This document shows, piece by piece, positions 24,970 through 33,028 of a DNA stretch of 59,540 bases. The translations under genes and the position numbers were made by a program. This DNA comes from Clostridia bacterium (GTDB lineage: Bacteria > Bacillota > Clostridia > Christensenellales > CAG-138). Every line of letters begins with the position of its first letter. The first letter of the stretch is position 1. The notes beneath the pieces were generated by a model, which ran no database searches, was not told where the DNA came from, and saw only the letters and a list, made by a program, of their open reading frames with translations. Location of the stretch: the NCBI GenBank assembly GCA_017616435.1, contig JAFZYC010000045.1, positions 1 through 59,540 on the forward strand. Direction: 5' to 3'.

Positions 24970-26883
24970 TTACTTGGTTTCCATATCTATGGGCACTTTC
25001 TCGGGAAGAGGTATTTGATGGGAATACGCTCCGCATGTGCTGCAACGATATCCGGTAGAAATATGCACCCAACAGTGCGGCTCATTCAGAGTCGTGTATC
25101 CACAAGTTGTACAATTCTTCCAGTGATAGTAGTAATTATACTGATATCCTGACCAAGTGTGATTGCTCTTCGGTCCTGCCTCGCCACAATGAGTGCAGGT
25201 CTGCCAGTGTTTCGTGAAATTTGAATGGTAAGTACTTCCATAACTACAATTACCTCCACCGCAAGCATACGGCGAACGAAGCCGGTATCCGTTCAGATCG
25301 GATAACGACAGATTCCTAAATTTTACTCTTGCGGCTGAGTCAGTAGCACCTGAGGTAAGAGTTGTACATTCTATTGATGTCAAGCTGGTATCAGTATTTT
25401 TTGCGTAACAGAGGATAATGTGATTACCTGTAGCATCAGGGTCATCAGAGTACTTGACCAAGAAATCCATATACATAAGCTTTTCAAAGCTACTACAGCT
25501 GGGTATAGTACTGTTGCCTTGATTACCATAAATATAATGACCGTAGCTTGTGAAGTCCTCAGTGTTATGCCTTGAAATGTAGTAAGCATAGCTTACAAAA
25601 CCAGAACAATCCAAACCCGCAGTTCCCGGCACCTTACCATGATGATAATAATGATATGTATTTCCGCCAGTAGATTCGCCGATTATGTCATCAAAGCCGT
25701 CTTCATCTTCAGTCTCAAAATCAAGGAAATAGCCTCCCCAGCAATATGGTATTCCTGTCGCAGGGTCACCATCGTCGGTATCGAGCACATATTGTGGTAC
25801 TGTTATATGTGTTCCGCCCTGTTTGTTTCTGGCAGTTACGGTCCAAACATGATTCATCGCATTCTCGGCACGTGTTTTAACTTCAGCTCTTGTTTTACTT
25901 GTAACCGTCGAATACCTTGTAGGGATAATCTTACTATCGCTTTCAAGAATGCTTTCAGCGATCTCGGTAAGCTCGTCCATATGAGACTGATACTCCATAC
26001 GGAAGTTAGGCTTTGTAATGTATACGCCCTCTTCCCTGCAAAGCATGGTATAGACAATACCCGTGTAAGGATCTACATTAACTACGGTGTTGGGGAGGCT
26101 ATAAGCTTCGAGATTGTTAACGACCGTGCAGCCAAGGAGCTGCCCCTGCATATCATACTTCCTAACGGTGTATTCGGTTTCGATCACAGGAAGATAGGGC
26201 ACAAACTCATACACGCCGACAAGAAGCTCATTCTCGGAATGCTGGAGATACTGAACAAGGCAGGTCGGGCCGACGTCAAGGGCTACCTTTGCGTTCGGAA
26301 GAGAAAGCGTCTCTATCTGCTCAAACCGTCCGTCTACGCCGATCTGATAATCCTTGATCCACTCATAATCAGAGGAGTTCAGCTTGAAGCATTCAAGATC
26401 GTGAGTCAGCATGCAGAGTTCGCTGCCATTGCTGTAAACCTTATATACGTCGTTTGCCGCAACCTTTTCGGGGAACGAAACGCTTCGAAGGATCCTGCCG
26501 TTAATGTCCATGACACTAATGCCGCTGCCAACGAAATAGAAGCGGTCTCCGACAAGAGCAAACTTGGACGGATGCTCGATCCCGCTGACAGGTATATACC
26601 TTGCCGCACCGTCTTCAATAGCAACGATCCTGTTTTTCACTGAATCAAGAATGTATACATTGCCATCGCTGACAGCAAAGGATTCCGGCCCCATGTTTTC
26701 TTCCTCGTCTTCATAGTAGCCAATGGCATTCTCGCCATCCCCGGAGGGGATAAATGCAACGGCCACTGCATCGTCAAGCGCGTCGCCGGAGCAGTTCCTC
26801 TGCATATCGGGACGAGCTGCGGCATTTCCGATAACGGCAAATGCCATGATAAGCATAAGAATTATTGACAGTGTCTTTTTCAT
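24970..26883 (-). CDS. Secreted NlpC/P60-like enzyme: propeller, peptidase, zinc-ribbon tail
   Basis: 637 residues from the ATG at 26883 (GGAGG upstream). A signal peptide (1-23) is followed by a propeller-type domain to about 300 (NMGPESFAVSDGNVYILDSVKNRI; ending YITKPNFRMEYQSHMDEL). A linker with the TRAEVKTRAENAMNHVWTV pattern leads to a papain-like domain with GLDCSGFVSYAYY (catalytic Cys) and NHIILCYAKN (His). The last 90 residues contain four or five C-x2-C pairs (CTHCGEAG, CTTCGYT, CSTCGAY), a zinc-ribbon-like tail. It probably cuts cell-wall peptides outside the cell. It is preceded at 240 nt by the shared TTGTCCCC promoter element and followed by a lipoprotein paralog of its own propeller. 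Confidence 0.8.
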   Translation of the reverse strand: MKKTLSIILMLIMAFAVIGNAAARPDMQRNCSGDALDDAVAVAFIPSGDGENAIGYYEDEEENMGPESFAVSDGNVYILDSVKNRIVAIEDGAARYIPVSGIEHPSKFALVGDRFYFVGSGISVMDINGRILRSVSFPEKVAANDVYKVYSNGSELCMLTHDLECFKLNSSDYEWIKDYQIGVDGRFEQIETLSLPNAKVALDVGPTCLVQYLQHSENELLVGVYEFVPYLPVIETEYTVRKYDMQGQLLGCTVVNNLEAYSLPNTVVNVDPYTGIVYTMLCREEGVYITKPNFRMEYQSHMDELTEIAESILESDSKIIPTRYSTVTSKTRAEVKTRAENAMNHVWTVTARNKQGGTHITVPQYVLDTDDGDPATGIPYCWGGYFLDFETEDEDGFDDIIGESTGGNTYHYYHHGKVPGTAGLDCSGFVSYAYYISRHNTEDFTSYGHYIYGNQGNSTIPSCSSFEKLMYMDFLVKYSDDPDATGNHIILCYAKNTDTSLTSIECTTLTSGATDSAARVKFRNLSLSDLNGYRLRSPYACGGGNCSYGSTYHSNFTKHWQTCTHCGEAGPKSNHTWSGYQYNYYYHWKNCTTCGYTTLNEPHCWVHISTGYRCSTCGAYSHQIPLPEKVPIDMETK

Positions 26884-27117
26884 ATGAACCTCCATTCATT
26901 TTATTGTTGTCAATATAGTTTGATAAGGGGTAGCGTCCTCATCACCGCTTTGCCTTGCACGATTCGTTATCACCTCCCATTTGATCTGCAAGGCCTCTAA
27001 AAAGCTTTTACTGAACAGTTTCACGCTCGATTCTCTCTTCGGCTCACCATTCTTTCTCCCTCTCAAAGAAAGCAAAACAAATAAGAAAAGTAATGTGAAT
27101 CTTTTGCTCTCTACTTT

Positions 27118-27187
27118 AATTACAAATGAGGTCGGCCAAAGGGGACAAGATTTTTAAAAAAAAGAAGAATATATTTTTGCATCATCT
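27118..27187 (-). promoter_or_regulatory. Shared promoter element, copy B
   Basis: On the minus strand TTGTCCCC, 16 nt, TGTAAT. The AATATATT box is at 27168-27175, 22 bp from the end of the GGGGAC (plus strand) block, the same distance as copy C and 10 bp more than copy A. It is followed by a TTTGCATCAT motif. It drives the gene starting at 26883. Confidence 0.65.
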
Positions 27188-27271
27188 ACTTTGTTGCTTT
27201 AGATATGAAACATCTATTAGTGGAGATGAAAAGCATAATGATGAGCAGCAAATGAATTGTTGTCAATAAAA

Positions 27272-27300
27272 AACAGGACTGCTATCTACGCAGCCCTGTT
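27272..27300 (-). terminator. Intrinsic terminator of the 27342 lipoprotein operon
   Basis: On the minus strand AACAGGGCTGC pairs with GCAGTCCTGTT (one G-U) around a 7-nt loop and is followed by TTTT, 42 nt after the stop codon. Confidence 0.8.
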
Positions 27301-27341
27301 ATAGAGTACTGTCATTTCACGACGCTATCTCGAAGAAGTCT

Positions 27342-28403
27342 TTAAATGCTAACAGCCCATACCATGAATTCATCCGGCAACGATGCACCAATATAGAGCG
27401 TTCCGTCTTCTGCCAAATTCAGCAGCATTAGGTTGTCCCAAAGATCTTCAAACGTGTATGGTATCTCAAGGATTGAGCGAACCAATCCATCAGGCGAGAC
27501 CTTAATTACGGTTTTGGTTTTGTTGATGCGGGTGAAATAGAAATTGCCATCGCGGTCTTTACCTAATACAGAATAACCGCAGCCATCAAAGGTCAACTCT
27601 GTTCCACTCGCAAAAGTGATCCTCGTCCATTCGCCGTTACTATCCTCGACCATCTTGCAGAGCGATTCTGTTTTCGTCCACATGTTTTTACTGTCAATTT
27701 CATAATAATCATAGCTCAGCGTATAAATACCCGATTCTCTCGACGCGCTGCTGAAGATCATCTTAGGCATCTGATCAATCAACTGCATATTCTCATCAAC
27801 AACGTCATCAGGTATGCTGTATTCAGACAGCAAGGATCCTGATTCAACATCGAAAGCACCTTCAACCGTATAAAGAACTCCCTTTAAGAGTACTGCAAGC
27901 CTATAGTCACTTAGGGCTATTTCACTATGACAGACAAGCTGGCCATTTGCATCATACATATACATACCCCTTATTGGTGCGACTCCAAAGTCACATACGA
28001 CTTTTGTTTCACCATCGACAGCAAAGAGAAATGGACCGAACGATGAAATGTCACTGCCATCATCTATCAGGTATAATACAGAATCACTAGGCGCATTCGT
28101 TGGAAGCGGACCATCATATGCTTTATACGGAATAAGCCGGAGTATCTCTTCAGCACAGTCCTCAAAGGATATAACTTCAGGAGCAGGTGTTTCCGTTGGA
28201 TGATTTGTGGGCATGGGAGAGACCACTTCAGCAGGTGTTTCCGTTTGTATCTCAGCAGTAGCTGTAGGAACGATCAGTGCCGAGGGTTGCGCAGTTACAA
28301 TCTCTGTCGGAACAGCTGTAACAGTTGGCTCGGTGCTCGACGAGCATGCCGCAGCAAAACAAAGAAGGATAATCATCAAGAAGAATACGATGGTCCGTTT
28401 CAT
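27342..28403 (-). CDS. Lipoprotein, propeller-like, second gene of the 30-kb operon
   Basis: 353 residues. The signal ends FAAAC (lipobox, Cys20), with a Thr/Pro-rich stalk to about 70. The rest is beta-rich with repeating hydrophobic-Gly-Asp patterns: FAVDGETKVVCDFG, MYDANGQLVCHS, VLGKDRDGNFYFTRINKTKTVIKVSPDGLVRSI. This suggests a divergent six- or seven-blade propeller (NHL/PQQ-like), without a recognisable catalytic site. It starts 11 nt after the enzyme gene at 28415 ends, mirroring the 24970/23782 pair, so the two loci are duplicated cassettes. Role inferred: surface partner of the enzyme. Confidence 0.72.
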   Translation of the reverse strand: MKRTIVFFLMIILLCFAAACSSSTEPTVTAVPTEIVTAQPSALIVPTATAEIQTETPAEVVSPMPTNHPTETPAPEVISFEDCAEEILRLIPYKAYDGPLPTNAPSDSVLYLIDDGSDISSFGPFLFAVDGETKVVCDFGVAPIRGMYMYDANGQLVCHSEIALSDYRLAVLLKGVLYTVEGAFDVESGSLLSEYSIPDDVVDENMQLIDQMPKMIFSSASRESGIYTLSYDYYEIDSKNMWTKTESLCKMVEDSNGEWTRITFASGTELTFDGCGYSVLGKDRDGNFYFTRINKTKTVIKVSPDGLVRSILEIPYTFEDLWDNLMLLNLAEDGTLYIGASLPDEFMVWAVSI

Positions 28404-28414
28404 ATAAAGCCTCC

Positions 28415-30370
28415 TTAATTCAGCGTTTGTATAATCTTGGAATCATAGTCCTTCTTGCAGGACTGTAATCCCGAACCTATAGAGTATGGAGTTATAGGGC
28501 TATTTGTTTCATATCCGCATACAGAGCACCTATATGTTGTCCCACTCCACACGAACGAATGATATGCGATATCCTTTCGAGCTCCGCACTTAATGCATTC
28601 ATGATAGTGATAAACATCTGAATGACTGTAAACAGCCCTATAAGAGTGGTCTTCTTCAACCGAGTTACCGCAAATGGAGCAAGTGCAAACATGATTGGTG
28701 CCATTATCTGTATAGGTGTTTTGACAGCCACCAACAGTACACGAATACGGGCTCTTCATCAAGAAACCATCAAGGTAAGAGAAACTGTAATTCTTATTCA
28801 CAACTTTACCATAAGTGTTTCTTGAAGCATGAATTACTTTTACATCGGTTGTAATATGCCATTCATCATAAAGGACAATATGGTTTCCAGCCTCAACCAT
28901 ATAATCCATTTTTTTCATTAACTCGATATGGCTTTGCGTTTCACTGCCGGTGGTGGAAACCGTGCTGATATAGTATCCATTATCGGGATCAGCAAAGTCT
29001 CCGGTAGTCCAATAGGAACTGCTTGGGGCATGATAAGCATAGCAAACCAGTCCAGAACAGTCAAGTCCTGTGGAACCATACACATGATGAGCGGCAACAT
29101 TTCCTGCCGTATAGTACTTGTTCAAGCCATCATCTGGGTAAATCGTGTTGAGTTTGCTGGCAAAACTGCTCGGGCCGTCATGCATTCCTCTGCAATAAGG
29201 AATACCAGTCATAGACTTGTTGCTTGTCACACCTGCTTCATCAACCGGTAAGATGATAGTTGTACCATTGTACGTCCTTATCGTTGCATTTTTAGAAGGC
29301 TTGAAGGTCCATGAATAGTCGACACAACTCATTGCTCTTGAACGCACAGTACTTCGAGTGTAAGAAGTAATTGCAGGCCCTTGTGTCCTGGTGTTAACAC
29401 CATAATACCTACAGAGCTCATTCGCCTCTTGAGTTTTCAACTCCATTTCCGAATCGTATTCCATTCTTAAATATGGTCTGGTGATATAAATACCATCATC
29501 CATGCAGTGCATTACATAGATAGAACCATCAGAAGATTCATATACATCATCGGAAGGATAGGCAAATGCTTCGTTTTCTTCAATCAAGGTACAGCCAACA
29601 AATTCTCCTTCGGTATTGTAGAACCTTATTGTTCGTTCAAACTTAAGCACCGGAACATCAGGAACAAATTCATAGATGCCCAGCACAATCCGACCATTTG
29701 ACTGAGTAATGTACTGCGCAGCAGTATTTTTACCGGCTCTAATGGTTACTGCGGCTCCATCATCAGTGTTGATTATAAACTCGTCATCACAGTCAGCAAT
29801 ACATGAGATCTTTGCAGATTTGCTCCATATATGCTTAACACAGTCAAAGGAGTACGTTTGAAGATTCTGATCTGTCAGGGAAATGTTGCCATTTTTATTG
29901 GATTCGATTCTGTAAACAAAATCAGAAGTCATATCATCAGGCAAGGTATACTTGTCTATGGTATTCTTTGCCCTAGTTATCTCAAACAAAGCATTGCTTT
30001 CATCGTCGGTAACATAAATCTTTCCATTAGCAACACACATATGCTTGGGGTATGATACCCCGGGAAGATCAATCGTCGAGAAGCTGTTATTGTTTTCAAT
30101 GATTATTCTTGAATTCACAGTGTCAAGAATGTAAATCGCTCCGTCTTCTACCACGAAAGACTCCGGGCCCATGTTAAAGGGCTCATCCTCCAAATAGCCA
30201 ACGCTAGTAGTCTTGCTGTTAGATGCCGGCATATACAGGATTTGCTCTGCATCATAAAGACTAGAAGCGGTTTTTTCAGTTCGCTTCGTTGAAACAGCAC
30301 CATTTGCTGATGCAGAAAGCGAACAGCAGATCATCAGCACGCCTAAAAGTGCAAGTAAAAACCTTTTCAT
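28415..30370 (-). CDS. Secreted NlpC/P60-like enzyme, paralog of the 24970 gene
   Basis: 651 residues: signal peptide (1-23), propeller with NMGPESFVVEDGAIYILDTVNSRI near 65-90 and the closing YITRPYLRMEYDSEME near 305, then a papain-like domain with GLDCSGLVCYAYH (Cys) and a GNHIVLYDEW motif (His). The tail has CSICGNS, CIKCGAR and CSVCGYE-x3-PITP pairs, probable zinc ribbons. The CGYE/PITP ending is shared with the DUF1906 protein at 11440. Domain order is identical to the 24970 enzyme but the sequences are clearly diverged, so the duplication is not recent. Transcription probably begins at promoter copy C, about 160 nt upstream. Confidence 0.8.
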   Translation of the reverse strand: MKRFLLALLGVLMICCSLSASANGAVSTKRTEKTASSLYDAEQILYMPASNSKTTSVGYLEDEPFNMGPESFVVEDGAIYILDTVNSRIIIENNNSFSTIDLPGVSYPKHMCVANGKIYVTDDESNALFEITRAKNTIDKYTLPDDMTSDFVYRIESNKNGNISLTDQNLQTYSFDCVKHIWSKSAKISCIADCDDEFIINTDDGAAVTIRAGKNTAAQYITQSNGRIVLGIYEFVPDVPVLKFERTIRFYNTEGEFVGCTLIEENEAFAYPSDDVYESSDGSIYVMHCMDDGIYITRPYLRMEYDSEMELKTQEANELCRYYGVNTRTQGPAITSYTRSTVRSRAMSCVDYSWTFKPSKNATIRTYNGTTIILPVDEAGVTSNKSMTGIPYCRGMHDGPSSFASKLNTIYPDDGLNKYYTAGNVAAHHVYGSTGLDCSGLVCYAYHAPSSSYWTTGDFADPDNGYYISTVSTTGSETQSHIELMKKMDYMVEAGNHIVLYDEWHITTDVKVIHASRNTYGKVVNKNYSFSYLDGFLMKSPYSCTVGGCQNTYTDNGTNHVCTCSICGNSVEEDHSYRAVYSHSDVYHYHECIKCGARKDIAYHSFVWSGTTYRCSVCGYETNSPITPYSIGSGLQSCKKDYDSKIIQTLN

Positions 30371-30926
30371 TGTTAATCTTCCTTTCTTTGTTAAAGTTGT
30401 TTTACAAACCCAACCTGCAGCATATTAGCAAAGGCAGGAGCAACTGCACAATTCTACTATCACCTCCATTATTAGCAAACCTTTCAAGTCGCTTGATAGA
30501 GTCCGAGCTATCTGCGCTCTACCTTTATTACAATTGAACCCACCAAAAGGGGACAAAGATTTTGCATAAAAATAAAATATATTGTGCGTCGTGTGGACTT
30601 TAAAAGTCCTTATTAAGAGTTATTAATTGGAGTTTTCAGCATTTCTAAAATAAATTAACCAACAGATTATTAGCTTTCTGGCAGGACTTTCAAAGTCCTG
30701 TTTATTCTCCAGGCAAATCTGTATTATGTAGCGCACAGGAAGCTGATTCCTGAATGCAACATTCAATGCCTGATATGCATTAAGGGCAAAGGATATGAAT
30801 AAGGTTCCCGGCATTAACGGGAAGCCGAGATTCAATACCCTTATCTTAATGCATTCAATCGGACGGTATTGAACTCACTCCGGCAGTATAGCTCCTTATT
30901 CTGTCCTTTCCCAAGGCACCTTTCAG
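30371..30926. other. Intergenic region with promoter element and two palindromes
   Basis: It contains the leader and promoter copy C of the minus-strand operon (to 30592), then GGACTTTAAAAGTCC (30595-30609) and CAGGACTTTCAAAGTCCTG (30682-30700), two palindromes with the same GGACTTT half-site 87 bp apart. No gene is convincing; a minus-strand frame at 30623-30835 lacks a ribosome site. Confidence 0.6.
30527..30592 (-). promoter_or_regulatory. Shared promoter element, copy C
   Basis: On the minus strand TTGTCCCC, 16 nt, TGTAAT, followed by AAAGG. The AATATATT box lies at 30576-30583, 22 bp from the C-run block as in copy B, with a GTGCGTCGT motif beyond it. It drives the enzyme gene starting at 30370. 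Confidence 0.65.
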
Positions 30927-30936
30927 GTGGAAAGGA
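30903..30936 (+). promoter_or_regulatory. Hairpin overlapping the ribosome site of the ICE regulator
   Basis: CCTTTC near 30905-30910 can pair with GAAAGG at 30930-30935, and CACCT can pair with AGGTG inside it. The outer 3' arm is the likely ribosome-binding sequence of the gene starting at 30942, so the fold could hide it. Confidence 0.4.
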
Positions 30937-30941
30937 AAAAG

Positions 30942-31448
30942 ATGAAAAACAAAAACTATAAGGTCGTGAAGGATGATGATGGAAAGAAGACTTACTTTGC
31001 AAAGGCATTTGGGGAATGGATCGAAGTAACAAAGGAAGTATTCAGCTTCATGACGTCTAACGACAGGCGTATGCGATACATATATGCTCGGGAAGCGGAA
31101 GAAGGCTGCATCTCTCTTGACGCAATCTATGAGGCTACCGAAGAAACCGAAAACCCGTTATTCGCGGAAGATATGCCAAGCACGCCCGGACCGGATGGCG
31201 ATATTCTGGACAGGTTATGCGGATCAACGGATGAGCTATTTATCTCCGTTATCAACGAAAAGCTCGACGAACTTCGAGGCCTCGACAGGATCATTGCTAT
31301 GGAGGTGTTCATCAATAAAAGAAGTATGGTCGAGTATTCGGCAGCGATCAGAGTATCAAGACAGGCTCTTATGAAAAAAGTCCAAAGGATATCAAAAAAG
31401 ATCAGAAGCAACTGTATGAAGGAGTTAATGGAGAAATATGAAAGCTGA
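30942..31448 (+). CDS. Sigma-like regulatory protein of an integrative element
   Basis: 168 residues from the ATG at 30942 (GGAAAGG 6 nt upstream). Residues 1-45 resemble the small opening found in element-borne sigma-like regulators (KTYFAKAFGEWIEVTKEVFSFM). The C-terminal third (LDRIIAMEVFINKRSMVEYSAAIRVSRQALMKKVQRISKKI) fits a sigma region 4-type helix-turn-helix. The gene overlaps the excisionase gene by 11 nt, which in turn precedes the integrase, giving a regulator-xis-int module as in Tn916-like elements. It probably controls excision. Confidence 0.6.
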   Translation: MKNKNYKVVKDDDGKKTYFAKAFGEWIEVTKEVFSFMTSNDRRMRYIYAREAEEGCISLDAIYEATEETENPLFAEDMPSTPGPDGDILDRLCGSTDELFISVINEKLDELRGLDRIIAMEVFINKRSMVEYSAAIRVSRQALMKKVQRISKKIRSNCMKELMEKYES

Positions 31449-31686
31449 AACAAGAAACGATCCCGAAGCAAAGCGATACTGTAGTTATGAGGACGTCCCC
31501 CTGCTCCTTGACGCAAATGACATCGTTATGCTTACCGGTCTTGCGCGCACTAACGTCTACTACATGCTTCGTGCAAATGATTTCCCAGTGATCGTGATAG
31601 GGAAGAGGCGTATGGTCAAAAAAGAGAAGCTCTTTGCATGGCTGGATGAACATGAAAAGAAGATCTTTCCCGGAAGAAGCGAGTAA
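31438..31686 (+). CDS. Excisionase-type HTH protein
   Basis: 82 residues. The core VPLLLDANDIVMLTGLARTNVYYMLRANDFPVIVIGKRRMVKKEKLFAWLDEH is an HTH_17/MerR-like winged helix used by excisionases to bend DNA beside the integrase. It sits between the regulator and the integrase gene, 104 nt upstream of the latter, as expected for xis. Translational coupling to the regulator is likely because the start lies inside the previous gene. Confidence 0.75.
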   Translation: MKAETRNDPEAKRYCSYEDVPLLLDANDIVMLTGLARTNVYYMLRANDFPVIVIGKRRMVKKEKLFAWLDEHEKKIFPGRSE

Positions 31687-31790
31687 TAGCATGTTCAATA
31701 ATTGTTTCAAAAGATGCATCGGCATCCTCAACATATCAACGAAGGCCGTTTATACTGCAATCGAACTCAATGACAGAAGGAGGCAATAAC

Positions 31791-32921
31791 ATGGCAAAAG
31801 CTAAGAAAAGAGAGAACGGCCTGTATCATAAGAACATGGTCGTCGGAAGGAAAGAGGACGGAAGCTATATCCGCAAGTCTGTGTATGGGAAAACAAAAAA
31901 GGAGCTCGAATCAAAGGTGATGGAGCTCACGCAGCAGATCAATAACGGTATTGCTGTCTGGAAAAATGATATGACCTTTAAGGAACTGTCCGATATTTGG
32001 TTCGAGCAGTATAATCCGACGGCAACCGAACGATGGCATTATCACAATGGCCTAACCGTTAAGAACCATCTGCTTCCTTATATAGGCGGGATGAAGGTGC
32101 GGGATCTTCGGCAGATCCATCTGCAGTCGATCATCAGCAATCTTGCGAAAAACGATTATTCCACGCATACCATGAGGGATATAAAGCAGATCGCCGCAAG
32201 GATCATGAAGGTCGCCGTTGATTCGGACCTCATTATGAAAAACCCCTTTGCCGGCGTCACCATACCAAACAAGGAGGCAAATGCTCGCCAGCCATTATCC
32301 CCTGAGCAGATCAAGCTTGTGACGGATAATTGGAGAGGGCACAGGATGGGCCTTCCGGTGATGATAATGCTGTATGCCGGCCTCAGGAGGGGAGAGATGC
32401 TTGCTCTGCAGTGGGAAGACGTCGATATAGACAAAAAGCTGATCCATGTAACGAAGTCTCTCTGCTTCCTAAAGAACGCCTCCACAATAAAAGCGCCGAA
32501 GACAAAGGCGGGAACGAGGTGTGTCCCGATCCCGAACGTACTGCTTGCTCCTCTCATCGAAACAAAGAAGACAAGCGGAACGATATGCCCCTCTGTCGAA
32601 GGAGAGCTTATGACCTATACCGCATATAGGCGGGCATGGGATTCCTACATGAACTACCTGAACGTATGCGCGGGAGGGTTCATAAGCGACTGCAAGCAGA
32701 GGCCCCGGATACAGAAGATGGAGCCATTCACCGCGCATATGCTGCGTCACACATATGCAACCATGCTGTTTGACGCAAACGTCGATGTGAAATCCGCCCA
32801 GAAGTTTCTTGGGCACTCAAGCGTAGAGGTCACGCTGAGCATTTATACCCACCTGACTCAGTTTAAAGAGGACGCGGCAATAGAGGCGCTGAATGAGCAT
32901 TTAGATAGTACCTGCATGTAA
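31791..32921 (+). CDS. Tyrosine-type site-specific integrase
   Basis: 376 residues from the ATG at 31791 (AGGAGG upstream). It has an AP2-like arm-binding start (YIRKSVYGKTKKELESKVMEL), a core-binding domain (FKELSDIWFEQYNP to about 160), and a catalytic domain with Arg in AGLRRGEMLALQWEDVD, HMLRHTYATML, the second His in LGHSSVEVT, and Tyr in SIYTHL. All catalytic residues are present, so it may still be active. It belongs to the Tn916/CTn integrase group. No element genes beyond xis and the regulator adjoin it, so the element looks reduced. Its att sites cannot be fixed from sequence alone; the tRNA-Arg fragment at 47067 is one candidate. Confidence 0.9.
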   Translation: MAKAKKRENGLYHKNMVVGRKEDGSYIRKSVYGKTKKELESKVMELTQQINNGIAVWKNDMTFKELSDIWFEQYNPTATERWHYHNGLTVKNHLLPYIGGMKVRDLRQIHLQSIISNLAKNDYSTHTMRDIKQIAARIMKVAVDSDLIMKNPFAGVTIPNKEANARQPLSPEQIKLVTDNWRGHRMGLPVMIMLYAGLRRGEMLALQWEDVDIDKKLIHVTKSLCFLKNASTIKAPKTKAGTRCVPIPNVLLAPLIETKKTSGTICPSVEGELMTYTAYRRAWDSYMNYLNVCAGGFISDCKQRPRIQKMEPFTAHMLRHTYATMLFDANVDVKSAQKFLGHSSVEVTLSIYTHLTQFKEDAAIEALNEHLDSTCM

Positions 32922-32924
32922 ACA

Positions 32925-32972
32925 CTAAAAAATGGGCTCCGTTCGTATACACATATGGGGCCCTTAGTTTTG
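32925..32972. terminator. Terminator after the integrase
   Basis: GGGCTCC (32934-32940) pairs with GGGGCCC (32957-32963) with one G-U, flanked by an A-run on the left and TTAGTTTT on the right. Confidence 0.65.
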
Positions 32973-33028
32973 AAGTGCAATAAGCATTTCCATCAAGGCA
33001 AACAGCACCTCTTGTGCCATACAAATCA

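Larger units (their letters stand above)
26884..27341. other. Intergenic region: long leader, promoter element, terminator
   Basis: This stretch holds the 235-nt leader of the enzyme at 24970, promoter element copy B at 27118-27187, and the terminator of the lipoprotein gene to the right at 27272-27300. No coding frame is convincing. The leader is AT- and pyrimidine-rich with no clear riboswitch fold by eye. Confidence 0.6.

Noticed and set aside
26884-27117. Possible riboswitch in the long leader of the 24970 operon
   Set aside because: I could not find a conserved riboswitch core by eye; the leader is unstructured and pyrimidine-rich.
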